DNA from: Hydractinia symbiolongicarpus
Taxonomy: Eukaryota; Cnidaria; Hydrozoa; Anthoathecata; Hydractiniidae
DNA: 64,000 nt
Assembly (NCBI RefSeq): GCF_029227915.1
Contig: NC_079879.1
Coordinates: 14,696,001-14,760,000, forward strand
Direction of reading: 5' to 3'
Shown here: positions 23,218 to 36,599 of the stretch, one piece after another
Position numbering within the stretch: the stretch's first letter is position 1
Layout of the letters: every line of letters begins with the position of its first letter
Notes under the pieces: generated by a model
Databases searched by the model: none
What the model was told of the DNA's origin: nothing
Seen by the model: only the letters and a program-made list of their open reading frames with translations
Program-made: the position numbers and the translations under genes

Positions 23218-25582
23218 ATGGCCTTTTGCAGTCTAATAAAGGCCTCACACGTAAATCACGTGGTTCCATTTGCCTGTGCAGGTTACCATTGGACTATTCC
23301 TTCCAGTCTCAATGCGCTACAACGTCCCAAGTCGTTTTCATTATCGCTGTTGCCTTAAGACACTCCTAACTACGTGCACTGTCCTATAAAGGCTGTAATA
23401 TAGCCTTTTGCAGTCTAATAAAGACCTCACACGTAAATCACGTGGTTTCACCTGCCTGCGCAGGTTACCTTTGGACTAATCGTTTCATTCTTAATGCGCT
23501 ACAACGTCCCAAGTTGTTTTCATCGGCGAAGTTGCCTTAGAACTCTCTTAACTACGTGCACAGTCCTATAAAGGCTGTAATATGGCCTTTTGCAGTCTAA
23601 TAAAGGCCTCACACGTAAATCACGTGGTTCCATCTGCCTGTGCAGGTTACCAGTGGACTAGTTGTTCCAGTCTCAATGCGCTACAACGTCCCAAGTCGTT
23701 TTCATTTGCGCCGTTGCTTTACAACACTCTGAACTACGTGCACTGTCCTATAAAGGCTATAATATGGCCTTTTGCAGTCCAATAAAGGCCTCACACCTAA
23801 AACACGTGATTTCACCTGCCTGCGCAGGTTACCTTTGGACTAATCGTTCCATTCTTAATGCGCTACAACGTCCCAAGTTGTTTTCATTGGCGAAGTTGCC
23901 TTAGAACTCTCTTAACTACGTGCACAGTCCTATAAAGGCTGTAATATGGCCTTTTGCAGTCTAATAAAGGCCTCACACGTAAATCACGTGGTTTCACCTG
24001 GCTGCGCAGGTTACCTTTGGACTAATCGTTCCATTCTTAATGCGCTACAACGTCCCAAGTTGTTTTCATTGGCGAAGTTGCCTTGGAACTCTCTTAACTA
24101 CGTGCACAGTCCTATAAAGGCTGTAATATGGCCTTTTGCAGTCTAATAAAGGCCTCACACGTAAATCACGTGGTTCCATCTGCCTGTGCAGGTTACCAGT
24201 GGACTAGTCGTTCCAGTCTCAATGCGCTACAACGTCCCAAGTCGTTTTCAATTGCGCCGTTGCTTTACAACACTCTTAACTACGTGCATAATCCTATAAG
24301 GGCTGTAATATGGCCTTCTGCAGTCTAATACATGCCTCACACGTAAATCACGTGGTTCCATTAGCCTGTGCAAGTTACCATTGGCCTAATCTTTCAAGTC
24401 TTAATGTGCTACAACGTCCCAGGTCGTTTTCATTAGCGCCGTTGCCTTACAAAACTTTTAACTACATGCACAGTCCAATAAAGGCTGTAATATGGCCTTT
24501 TGCAGTCTAATAAAGGCCTCACACGTAAATCACGTGGTTCTATTTGCCTGTGCAGGTTACCATTGGACTATTCCTTACAGTCTCAATGCGCTACAACGTC
24601 CCAAGTCGTTTTCCTTAGCGCTGTTCCCTTACAACACTATTAACTACGTGCACAGTCCAATAAAGGTTGTAATATAGACTTTTTCAGTCTAATAAAGGCC
24701 TCACACGTAAATCACGTGGTTGCATCTGCCTGTGCAGGTTACCATTGGAGTAGTCGTTCCAATCTCAATGCGTTACAACGTCCCAAGTCGTTTTCATTAG
24801 CGCCGTTGCTTTACAACACTCTTAACTACTTGCATAATCCTATAAAGGCTGTAATATGGCCTTTGCAGTCTAATAAAGGCTTCACACGTAAATCACGTGA
24901 TTTCACCTGCCTGCGCAGGTTACCTTTGGACTAATCGTTTCAGTCTCAATGTGCTACAACGTCCCAAGTCGTTTTCATTAGCGCCGTTGCTTTACAACAC
25001 TCTTAACTACGTGCATAATCCTATAAAGGCTGTAATATGGCCTTCTGCAGTCTAATACATGCCTCACACGTAAATCACGTGGTTCCATTAGCCTGTGCAA
25101 GTTACCATTGGCCTAATCCTTCAAGTCTTAATGTGCTACAACGTCTCAGGTCGTTTTCATTAGCGCCGTTGCCTTACAACACTTTTAACTACATGCATAA
25201 TCCTATAAAGGCTGTAATATGGCCTTTTGCAGTCTAATAATTGCCTCACACGTAAATCACGTGGTTCCATTTGCCTGCGCAAGTTACCATTGGCCTAGTC
25301 CTTCCAGTCTCAATGCGCTACAACGTCCCAAGTCGTTTTCATTAGTGTCGTTGCCTTACAACACTCTTAACTACGTGCACAGTCCTGTAAAGGCTGTAAT
25401 ATCGCCTTTTGCAGTCTAATAAAGACCTCACACGTAAATCACGTGGTTTCATCTGTCTGCGCAGCTTACCATTGGACTATTCCTTCCAGTCTCAATGCGC
25501 TACAACGTCCCAAGTCGTTTTCCTTAGCGCCGTTCCCTTACAACATTATTAACTACGTGCACAGTCCAATAAAGGTTGTAAT

Positions 25583-25674
25583 ATAGACTTTTTCAATCTA
25601 ATAAAGGCCTCACACGTAAAATCACGTTGTTACAACACTTTTAACTACATGCACAGTCCTATAAAGGCTGTAAT
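25583..25674 (+). repeat. Half-length satellite unit (92 bp), diverged
   Basis: Same internal deletion, but with CACGTAAAATCACGTTGTTAC: one added A and a G-to-T change that breaks the CACGTG hexamer. The following unit starts at 25675 with ATGGCATTTTG. The most changed of the eight half-units. Confidence 0.9.
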
Positions 25675-26400
25675 ATGGCATTTTGCAGTCTAATAAAGGC
25701 CTCACACGTAAATCACGTGGTTCCATTGGCCTGTGCAGGTTACCATTGGACTATTCCTTCCAGTCTCAATGCGCTACAATGTCCCAAGTCGTTTTCCTTA
25801 GCGCCGTTGCCTTACAACACTCTTAACTACGTGCACAATCCAATAAAGGTTGTAATATAGACTTTTTTAGTCTAATAAAGGCCTCCCACGTAAATCACGT
25901 GGTTCCATTTGCCTGTGCAGGTAACCATTGGACAAATCGTTCCAGTCTCAACGCGCTACAACGTCTCAGGTCGTTTTCATTAGCGCCGTTGCCTTAGAAC
26001 ACTCTTAACTACGTGCACAGTCCTATAAAGGCTGTAATATGGCCTTTTGCAGTCTAATAATTGCCTCACACGTAAATCACGTGGTTCCATTTGCCTGCGC
26101 AAGTTACCATTGGCCTAGTCCTTCCAGTCTCAATGCGCTACAATGTCCCAAGTCGTTTTCATTAGTGTCGTTGCCTTACAACACTCTTAACTACGTGCAC
26201 AGTCCTATAAAGGCTGTAATATCGCTTTTGCAGTCTAATAAAGACCTCACACGCAAATCACGTGGTTTCACCTGTCTGCGCAGCTTACCATTGGCCTAGT
26301 CCTTCCAGTCTCAATGCGCTACAACGTCCCAGGTCGTTTTCATTAGCGCCGTTGCCTTACAACACTTTTAACTACGTGCACAGTCCTATAAAGGCTGTAA

Positions 26401-29400
26401 TATGGCCTTTTGCACTCTAATAAAGGCTTCACACGCAAATCACGTGGTTTCACCTGCCTGCGCAGGTTACCTTTGGAATAATCGTTCCAGTCTCAATGCG
26501 CTACAACGTCCCAAGATGTTTTCATTGGCGAAGTTGCCTTAGAACACTCTTAACTACGTGCACAGTCCTATAAAGGCTGTAATATGGCCTTTTGCAGTCT
26601 AATAAAGGCCTCACACGCAAATCACGTGATTTCACTTGCCTGCGCAGGTTACCTTTGGACTAATCGTTCCAGTCTCAATGTGCTACAACGTCCCAAGATG
26701 TTTTCATTAGCGTTGTTGCCTTACAACACTCCTAACTACGTGCAGAGTCCTAAAAAGGCTGTAATATCGCCTTTTGCAGTTATTTAAAGGCCTCACACGT
26801 AAATCACGTGGTTCCATTTGCCTGTGCAAGTTACCATTGGCGTAGTCCTTCAAGTCTCAATGTGCTACAACGTCCCAGGTCGTTTTCATTAGCGCCGTTG
26901 CCTTACAAGACTTTTAACTACGTGCACAGTCCTATAAAGGCTGTAATATGGCCTTTTGCAGTCTAATAAAGGCCTCACACGTAAATCACGTGGTTCCATT
27001 TGCCTATGCAGGTTACCATTGGATTATTCCTTACAGTCTTAATGCGCTACAGCGTCCCAAGTCGTTTTCATTAGCGCCGTTGCCTTACAACACTCCTAAC
27101 TACGTGCACAGTCCTAAAAAGGCTGTAATATCGCCTTTTGCAGTCTTTTAAAGGCCTCACACGTAAATCACGTGGTTCCATTTGCCTGTGCAGGTTACCA
27201 TTGGACTATTCCTTCCAGTCTCATTGCGCTTCAACGTCCCAAATCGTTTTCATTATCGCCGTTGCCTTACAACACTCTTAACTACGTTCACAGTCCTACA
27301 AAGGCTGTAATATGGCCTTTTGCAGTCTAATAAAGACCTCACACGCAAATCACGTGGTTTCACCTGTCTGCGCAGCTGACCATTGGCCTAGTCCTTCCAG
27401 TCTCAATGCGCTACAACGTCCCAAGTCGTTTTCATTAGTGCCGTTGCCTTACAACACTCTTAACTACGTGCACAGTCCTATAAAGGCTGTAATATGGTCT
27501 TTGCGGTCTAATAAAGGCTTCACACGTAAATCACGTGATTTCACCTGCCTTCGCAGGTTACCTTTGGACTAATCCTTCCAGTCTCAATGGGCTACAACGT
27601 CCCAAGTCGTTTTCATTAGTGTCGTTGCCTTACAACACTCTTAACTACGTGCACAGTCCTATAAAGGCTGTAATATGGTCTTTGCAGTCTAATAAAGGCT
27701 TCACACGTAAATCACGTGATTTCACTTGCCTGCGCAGGTTACCTTTGGACTAATCGTTCCAGTCTCAATGTGCTACAACGTCCCAAGATGTTTTCATTGG
27801 CGAAGTTGCCTTATAACACCCTTAACTACGTGCACAGTCCTATAAAGGCTGTAATATCGCCTTTTGCAGTCTAATGAAGGGCTCACACGTAAATCACGTG
27901 GTTCCATTTGCCTGTGCAGGTTACCATTGGACTATTCCCTCCAGTCTCATTGTGCTTCAACGTCCCAAGTCGTTTTCATTATCGCCGTTGCCTTACAACA
28001 CTCTTAACTACGTTCACAGTCCTATAAAGGCTGTAATATGGCCTTTTGCAGTCTAATAAAGGCCTCACACGCAAATAACGTGATTTCACTTGCCTGCGCA
28101 GGTTACCTTTGGACTAATCGTTCCAGTCTAAATGTGCTACAACGTCCCAAGATGTTTTCATTGGCGAAGTTGCCTTACAACACTCTTAACTACGTGCACA
28201 GTCCTATAAAGGCTGTAATATGGTCTTTGCAGCCTAATATAGGCTTCACACGTAAATCACGTGAGTTCACCTGCCTGCGCAGGTTACCTTTGGAATAATC
28301 GTTCCAGTCTCAATGCGCTACAACGTCCCAAGATGTTTTCATTGGCGAAGTTGCCTTAGAACACTCTTAACTACGTGCACAGTCCTATAAAGGCTGTAAT
28401 ATCGCCTTTTGCAGTCTAATGAAGGGCTCACACGTAAATCACGTGGTTCCATTTGCCTGTGCAGGTTACCATTGGACTATTCCCTCCAGTCTCATTGTGC
28501 TTCAACGTCCCAAGTCGTTTTCATTATCGCCGTTGCCTTACAACACTCTTAACTACGTTCACAGTCCTATAAAGGCTGTAATATGGCCTTTTGCAGTCTA
28601 ATAAAGGCTTCCCACGTAAATCACGTGGTTTCACCTGCCTGCGCAGGTTACCTTTGGACTAATTGTTCCAGTCTCAATGTGCTACAACGTGCCAAGATGT
28701 TTTCATTGGCGAAGTTGCCTTAGAACACTCTTAACTGCGTGCACAGTCCTATAAAGGCTGTAATATGGCCTTTTGCAGTCTAATAAATGCCTCACACGTA
28801 AATCACGTGGTTCCATTTGCCTGCGCAAGTTACCATTGGCCTAGTCCTTCAAGTCTCAATGTGCTACAACGTCCCAGGTCGTTTTCATTAGCGCCGTTGC
28901 CTTACAACACTTTTAACTACGTGCACAGTCCTATAAAGGCTGTAATATGGCCTTTTGCACTCTAATAAAGGGTTCACACGCAAATCACGTGGTTTCACCT
29001 GCCTGCGCAGGTTACCTTTGGAATAATCGTTCCAGTCTCAATGCGCTACAACGTCCCAAGATGTTTTCATTGGCGAAGTTGCCTTAGAACACTCTTAACT
29101 ACGTGCACAGTCCTATAAAGGCTGTAATATGGCCTTTTGCAGTCAAATAAAGGCCTCACACGCAAATCACGTGATTTCACTTGCCTGCGCAGGTTACCTT
29201 TGGACTAATCGTTCCAGTCTCAATGTGCTACAACGTCCCAAGATGTTTTCATTGGCGCCGTTGCCTTACAAAACTTTTAACTACGTGCACAGTCCTATAA
29301 AGGCTGTAATATGGCCTTTTGCACTCTAATAAAGGCTTCACACGCAAATCACGTGGTTTCACCTGCCTGCGCAGGTTACCTTTGGAATAATCGTTCCAGT

Positions 29401-31656
29401 CTCAAAGCGCTACAACGTCCCAAGATGTTTTCATTGGCGAAGTTGCCTTAGAACACTCTTAACTACGTGCACAGTCCTATAAAGGCTGTAATATCGCCTT
29501 TTGCAGTCTAATAAAGGCCTCACACGTAAATCACGTGGTTCCAATTGCCTATGCAGGTTACCATTGGATTATTCCTTACAGTCGTAATGCGCTACAGCGT
29601 CCCAAGTCGTTTTCATTAGCGCCGTTGCCTTACAACACTCCTAACTACGTGCACAGTCCTAAAAAGGCTGTAATATCGCCTTTTGCAGTCTTTTAAAGGC
29701 CTCACACGTAAAACACGTGGTTCCATTTGCCTATGCAGGTTACCATTGGATTATTCCTTACAGTCTTAATGCGCTACAGCGTCCCAAGTCGTTTTCATTA
29801 GCGCCGTTGCCTTACAACACTCCTAACTACGTGCACAGTCCTAAAAAGGCTGTAATATCGCCTTTTGCAGTCTTTTAAAGTCCTCACACGTAAATCACGT
29901 GGTTCCATTTGCCTGTGCAGGTTACCATTGGACTATTCCTTCCAGTCTCATTGCGCTTCAACGTCCCAAGTCGTTTTCATTATCGCCGTTGCCTTACAAC
30001 ACTCTTAACTACGTTCACAGTCCTACAAAGGCTGTAATATGGCCTTTTGCAGTCTAATAAAGATCTCACACGCAAATCACGTAGTTTCACCTGTCTGCGC
30101 AGCTTACCATTGGCCTAGTCCTTCCAGTCTCAATGCGCTACAACGTCCCAAGTCGTTTTCATTAGTGTCGTTGCCTTACAACACTCTTAACTACGTGCAC
30201 AGTCCTATAAAGGCTGTAATATGGTCTTTGCGGTCTAATAAAGGCTTCACACGTAAATCACGTGATTTCACCTGCCTTCGCAGGTTACCTTTGGACTAAT
30301 CCTTCCAGTCTCAATGTGCTACAACGTCCCAAGTCGTTTTCATTAGCGCCGTTCCTTTACAACACTCTTAACTACGTGCATAATCCTATAAAGGCTGTAA
30401 TATGGCCTTCTGCAGTCTAATACATGCCTCACACGTAAATCACGATGTTCCATTTGCCTGCGCAAGTTACCATTGGCCTAGTCCTTCAAGTCTCAATGTG
30501 CTACAACGTCGCAGGTCGTTTTCATTAGCGCCGTTGCCTTACAACACTTTTAATTACGTGCACAGTCCTATAAAGGCTGTAATATGGCCTTTTGCAGTCT
30601 AATAAAGGCCTCACACGTAAATCACGTGGTTCCATTTGCCTGTGCAGGTCACCATTGGACAAATCGTTCCAGTCTGAACGCGCTATAACGTCCCAAGTTG
30701 TTTTCATTGATGAAGTTGCCTTAGAACACTCTTAACTACGTGCACAGTCCTGTAAAGGCTGTAATATGGCCTTTTGCAGTCTAATAAAGGCCTCACACGT
30801 AAATCAAGTGGTTCCATTTGCCTGTGCAGGTTACCATTGGAGTATTCCTTCCAGTCTCAATGCGCTACAACGTCCCAAGTCGTTTTCATTATCGCTGTTG
30901 CCTTATAACACTCCTAACTACGTGCACTGTCCTATAAAGGATGTAATATAGCCTTTTGCAGTCTAATAAAGGCCTCACACGTAAATCACGTGGTTTCACC
31001 TGCCTGCGCAGGTTACCTTTGGACTAATCGTTTCATTCTTAATGCGCTACAACGTCCCAAGTTGTTTTCATTGGCGAAGTTGCCTTAGAACTCTCTTAAC
31101 TACGTGCACAGTCCTATAAAGGCTGTAATATGGCCTTTTGCAGTCTAATAAAGGCCTCACACGTAAATCACGTGGTTCCATCTGCCTGTGCAGGTTATCA
31201 GTGGACTAGTTGTCCCAGTCTCAATGCGCTACAACGTCCCAAGTCGTTTTCATTTGCGCCGTTGCTTTACAACACTCTGAACTACGTGCACTGTCCTATA
31301 AAGGCTATAATATGGCCTTTTGCAGTCCAATAAAGGCCTCACACGTAAAACACGTGGTTTCACCTGCCTGCGCAGGTTACCTTTGGACTAATCGTTCCAT
31401 TCTTAATGCGCTACAACGTCCCAAGTTGTTTTCATTGGCGAAGTTGCCTTAGAACTCTCTTAACTACGTGCACAGTCCTATAAAGGCTGTAATATGGCCT
31501 TTTGCAGTCTAATAAAGGCCTCACACGTAAATCACGTGGTTCCATCTGCCTGTGCAGGTTACCAGTGGACTAGTTGTTCCAGTCTCAATGCACTACAACG
31601 TCTCAAGTCGTTTTCATTATCACTGTTGCCTTACAACACTCCTAACTACGTGCAGA
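26401..31656 (+). repeat. Heterogeneous satellite stretch, mixed unit types
   Basis: Units here are drawn from several families: 26948-27510 matches 33678-34240 (offset 6,730), 30039-30600 matches 34042-34605 (offset 4,003), and 28765-29500 resembles the left end of the window near 384. The CTAATGAAGGGC unit type occurs twice, 545 bp apart, at about 27856 and 28401. Two adjacent near-identical units with CCTATGCAGG lie near 29540 and 29730. Neighbouring units otherwise differ strongly, as expected of older or exchange-scrambled array. Confidence 0.78.
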
Positions 31657-34600
31657 GTCCTATAAAGGCTGTAATATGGCCTTTTGCAGTCTAATAAAGG
31701 CCTCACACGTAAATCACGTGGTTTCACCTGCCTGCGCAGATTACCTTTGGACTAATCGTTCCATTCTTAATGTGCTACAACGTCCCAGGTCGTTTTCATT
31801 AGCGCCGTTGCCTTACAAAACTTTTAACTACATGCACAGTCCTATAAAGGCTGTAATATGGCCTTTTGCAGTCTAATAAAGGCCTCACACGTAAATTACG
31901 TGGTTCTATTTGCCTGTGCAGGTTACCATTGGACTATTCCTTCCAGTCTCAATGCGCTACAACGTCCCAAGTCGTTTTTCTTAGCGCCGTTCCCTTACAA
32001 CACTTTTAACTACGTGCACAGTCCTATAAAGGCTGTAATATGGCCTTTTGCACACTAATAAAGGCTTCACACGCAAATCACGTGGTTTCACCTGCCTGCG
32101 CAGGTTACCTTTGGAATAATCGTTCCAGTCTCAGAGCGCTACAACGTCCCAAGATGTTTTCATTGGCGAAGTTGCCTTAGAACACTCTTAACTACGTGCA
32201 GAGTCCTATAAAGGCTGTAATATGGCCTTTTGCAGTCTAATAAAGGCCTCACACGTAAATCACGTGGTTTCACCTGCCTGCGCAGGTTTCCTTTGGACTA
32301 ATCGTTCCATTCTTAATGCGCTACAACGTCCCAAGTTGTTTTCATTGGCGAAGTTGCCTTGGAACTCTCTTAACTACGTGCACAGTCCTATAAAGGCTGT
32401 AATATGGCCTTTTGCAGTCTAATAAAGGCCTCACACGTAAATCACGTGGTTCTATTTGCCTGTGCAGGTTACCATTGGACTATTCCTTCCAGTCTCAATG
32501 CGCTACAACGTCCCAAGTCGTTTTTCTTAGCGCCGTTCCCTTACAACACTTTTAACTACGTGCACAGTCCTATAAAGGCTGTAATATGGCCTTTTGCACT
32601 CTAATAAAGGCTTCACACGCAAATCACGTGGTTTCACCTGCCTGCGCAGGTTACCTTTGGAATAATCGTTCCAGTCTCAAAGCGCTACAACGTCCCAAGA
32701 TGTTTTCATTGGCGAAGTTGCCTTAGAACACTCTTAACTACGTGCACAGTCCTATAAAGGCTGTAATATCGCCTTTTACAGTCTAATAAAGGCCTCACAC
32801 GTAAATCACGTGGTTCCATTTGCCTATGCAGGTTACCATTGGATTATTCCTTACAGTCTTAATGCGCTACAGCGTCCCAAGTCGTTTTCATTAGCGCCGT
32901 TGCCTTACAACACTCCTAACTACGTGCACAGTCCTAAAAAGGCTGTAATATCGCCTTTTGCAGTCTTTTAAAGGCCTCACACGTAAATCACGTGGTTCCA
33001 TTTGCCTGCGCAAGTTACCATTGGCGTAGTCCTTCAAGTCTCAATGTGCTACAACGTCCCAGGTCGTTTTCATTAGCGCCGTTGCCTTACAACACTTTTA
33101 ACTACGTGCACAGTCCTATAAAGGCTGTAATATGGCCTTTTGCAGTCTAATAAAGGCCTCACACGTAAATCACGTGGTTCCATTTGCCTATGCAGGTTAC
33201 CATTGGATTATTCCTTACAGTCTTAATGCGCTACAGCGTCCCAAGTCGTTTTCATTAGCGCCGTTGCCTTACAACACTCCTAACTACGTGCACAGTCCTA
33301 TAAAGGCTGTAATATCGCCTTATACAGTCTAATAAAGGCCTCACACGTAAATCACGTGGTTCCATTTGCCTATGCAGGTTACCATTGGACTATTCCTTCC
33401 AGTCTCATTGCACTTCAACGTCCCAAGTCGTTTTCATTAGCGCCGTTGCCTTACAACACTCCTAACTACGTGCACAGTCCTAAAAAGGCTGTAATATCGC
33501 CTTTTGCAGTCTTTTAAAGGCCTCACACGTAAATCACGTGGTTCCATTTGCCTGCGCAAGTTACCATTGGCGTAGTCCTTCAAGTCTCAATGTGCTACAA
33601 CGTCCCAGGTCGTTTTCATTAGCGCCGTTGCCTTACAACACTTTTAACTACGTGCACAGTCCTATAAAGGCTGTAATATGGCCTTTTGCAGTCTAATAAA
33701 GGCCTCACACGTAAATCACGTGGTTCCATTTGCCTATGCAGGTTACCATTGGATTATTCCTTACAGTCTTAATGCGCTACAGCGTCCCAAGTCGTTTTCA
33801 TTAGCGCCGTTGCCTTACAACACTCCTAACTACGTGCACAGTCCTATAAAGGCTGTAATATCGCCTTTTGCAGTCTTTTAAAGGCCTCACACGTAAATCA
33901 CGTGGTTCCATTTGCCTGTGCAGGTTACCATTGGACTATTCCTTCCAGTCTCATTGCACTTCAACGTCCCAAGTCGTTTTCATTATCGCAGTTGCCTTAC
34001 AACACTCTTAACTACGTTCACAGTCCTACAAAGGCTGTAATATGGCCTTTTGCAGTCTAATAAAGACCTCACACGCAAATCACGTGGTTTCACCTGTCTG
34101 CGCAGCTTACCATTGGCCTAGTCCTTCCAGTCTCAATGCGCTACAACGTCCCAAGTCGTTTTCATTAGTGTCGTTGCCTTACAACACTCTTAACTACGTG
34201 CACAGTCCTATAAAGGCTGTAATATGGTCTTTGCGGTCTAATAAAGGCTTCACACGTAAATCACGTGATTTCACCTGCCTTCACAGGTTACCTTTGGACT
34301 AATCCTTCCAGTCTCAATGTGCTACAACGTCCCAAGTCGTTTTCATTAGCGCCGTTCCTTTACAACACTCTTAACTACGTGCATAATCCTATAAAGGCTG
34401 TAATATGGCCTTCTGCAGTCTAATACATGCCTCACACGTAAATCACGTGGTTCCATTTGCCTGCGCAAGTTACCATTGGCCTAGTCCTTCAAGTCTCAAT
34501 GTGCTACAACGTCGCAGGTCGTTTTCATTAGCGCCGTTGCCTTACAACACTTTTAATTACGTGCACAGTCCTATAAAGGCTGTAATATGGCCTTTTGCAG

Positions 34601-35314
34601 ACTAATAAAGGCTTCACACGCAAATCACGTGGTTTCACCTGCCTGTGCAGGTTACCTTTGGACTAATCGTTCCAGTCTCAATGCGCTACAACGTCCCAAG
34701 ATGTTTCCATTGGCGAAGTTGCCTTACAACACTCTTAACTACGTGCACAGTCCCATAAAGGCTGTAATATCGCCTTTTGCAGTCTAATAAAGGCTTCACA
34801 CGTAAATCACGTGATTTCACCTGCCTGCGCAGGTTACCTTTGGACTAATCGTTCCAGTCTCAATGCGCTACAACGTCCCAAGATGTTTTCATTGGCGAAG
34901 TTGCCTTACAACACTCTTAACTACGTGCACAGTCCTATAAAGGCTGTAATATCGCATTTTGCAGTCTAATACATGCCTCACACGTAAATCACGTGGTTCC
35001 ATTAGCCTGTGCAAGTTACCATTGGCCTAATCCTTCAAGTCTTAATGTGCTACAACATCCCAGGTCGTTTTCATTAGCGCCGTTGCCTTACAACACTTTT
35101 AACTACATGCACAGTCCTATAAAGGCTGTAATATGGCCTTTTGCAGTCTAATAAAGGCCTCACACGTAAATCACGTGGTTCCATTTGCCTGTGCAGGTTA
35201 CCATTGGACTATTCCTTCCAGTCTCAATGCGCTACAACGTCCCAAGTCGTTTTCCTTAGCGCCGTTCCCTTACAACACTATTAACTACGTGCACAGTCCA
35301 ATAAAGGTTGTAAT

Positions 35315-35405
35315 ATAGACTTTTTCAGTCTAATAAAGGCCTCACACGTAAATCACGTGGTTACAACACTTTTAACTACATGCACAGTCCTATAAAGGCT
35401 GTAAT
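35315..35405 (+). repeat. Half-length satellite unit (91 bp)
   Basis: Exactly 91 bp between the two equivalent landmarks, half of 182. The joint is at 35362/35363, with 2 bp (TT) common to both breakpoints. It carries the TAGACT-TTTTC-AGTCTA inverted repeat at 35316-35332. Confidence 0.95.
35316..35332. repeat. Inverted repeat TAGACT-TTTTC-AGTCTA (example)
   Basis: Six-bp arms around a 5-base spacer, specific to units that read ATATAGACTTTTTCAG in place of ATATGGCCTTTTGCAG. Units of this kind include those near 24674, 38773, 40228, 42412, 44050, 60970 and 62425, and it is the type in which the 91-bp deletion arose. Confidence 0.8.
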
Positions 35406-36599
35406 ATGGCCTTTTGCAGTCTAATAAAGGCCTCACACGTAAATCACGTGGTTCCATTTGCCTGTGCAGGTCACCATTGGACAAATCGTTCCAGTCTCAA
35501 CGCGCTACAACGTCCCAAGTTGTTTTCATTGATGAAGTTGCCTTAGAAAACTCTTAACTACGTGCACAGTCCTGTAAAGGCTGTAATATGGCCTTTTGCA
35601 CTCTAATAAAGGCTTCACACGCAAATCACGTGGTTTCACCTGCCTGCGCAGGTTACCTTTGGAATAATCGTTCCAGTCTCAAAGCGCTACAACGTCCCAA
35701 GATGTTTTCATTGGCGAAGTTGCCTTAGAACACTCTTAACTACGTGCACAGTCCTATAAAGGCTGTAATATCGCCTTTTACAGTCTAATAAAGGCCTCAC
35801 ACGTAAATCACGTGGTTCCATTTGCCTATGCAGGTTACCATTGGATTATTCCTTACAGTCTTAATGCGCTACAGCGTCCCAAGTCGTTTTCATTAGCGCC
35901 GTTGCCTTACAACACTCCTAACTACGTGCACAGTCCTAAAAAGGCTGTAATATCGCCTTTTGCAGTCTTTTAAAGGCCTCACACGTAAATCACGTGGTTC
36001 CATTTGCCTGCGCAAGTTACCATTGGCGTAGTCCTTCAAGTCTCAATGTGCTACAACGTCCCAGGTCGTTTTCATTAGCGCCGTTGCCTTACAACACTCC
36101 TAACTACGTGCACAGTCCTAAAAAGGCTGTAATATCGCCTTTTGCAGTCTTTTAAAGGCCTCACACGTAAATCACGTGGTTCCATTTGCCTGCGCAAGTT
36201 ACCATTGGCGTAGTCCTTCAAGTCTCAATGTGCTACAACGTCCCAGGTCGTTTTCATTAGCGCCGTTGCCTTACAACACTTTTAACTACGTGCACAGTCC
36301 TATAAAGGCTGTAATATGGCCTTTTGCAGTCTAATAAAGGCCTCACACGTAAATCACGTGGTTCCATTTGCCTATGCAGGTTACCATTGGATTATTCCTT
36401 ACAGTCTTAATGCGCTACAGCGTCCCAAGTCGTTTTCATTAGCGCCGTTGCCTTACAACACTCCTAACTACGTGCACAGTCCTATAAAGGCTGTAATATC
36501 GCCTTTTGCAGTCTTTTAAAGGCCTCACACGTAAATCACGTGGTTCCATTTGCCTGTGCAGGTTACCATTGGACTATTCCTTCCAGTCTCATTGCACTT

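Larger units (their letters stand above)
22035..26400 (+). repeat. Heterogeneous satellite stretch with two half-units
   Basis: This part does not form a tandem HOR pair. It contains a copy of the cassette ending in a half-unit (22216-23217, partner 34405-35405), a unit run at 23582-24127 like 15847-16390, and 24120-24960 matching 38219-39059 at 14,099 bp. Half-units lie at 23126 and 25583. A 181-bp ATGGTC unit starts at 22035 and a short ATGGCCTTTGC unit lies near 24855. Confidence 0.8.
31657..36100 (+). repeat. Long satellite segment, copy 1 (partner 46033-51660)
   Basis: Ordered variants match 46033 onward at a constant offset of 14,376 bp up to about 35390, then at 15,558 bp, because the partner carries an extra 1,182-bp tandem duplication. 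Shared rare features include CACGTAAATTACGTGG, GTCGTTTTTCTTAGCG, CTCAGAGCG, GCAGGTTTCC and CAGGTTACC units with CCTTCACAGG. A few single-base differences are visible, for example CCTTATACAG near 33319 against CCTTTTACAG in the partner, and ATCGCAG near 33986. Confidence 0.86.
34325..36599 (+). repeat. 12.5-monomer repeat period (2,275 bp), copy 1
   Basis: 34325-35600 matches 36600-37875 at an offset of 2,275 bp, which is 12 full units plus one 91-bp half-unit. The remainder of this period (35600-36599) consists of units of the CCTATGCAGG and CAGTCTTTTAAAGG types, with one unit present twice in succession near 35934 and 36116. The matched part is the cassette that ends in the half-unit. Confidence 0.82.

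Noticed and set aside
30525-30707. A 60-codon open frame on the minus strand
   Set aside because: It exists only because a few substitutions in one unit remove stops and supply an ATG; equivalent positions in other units are closed. No support as a gene.
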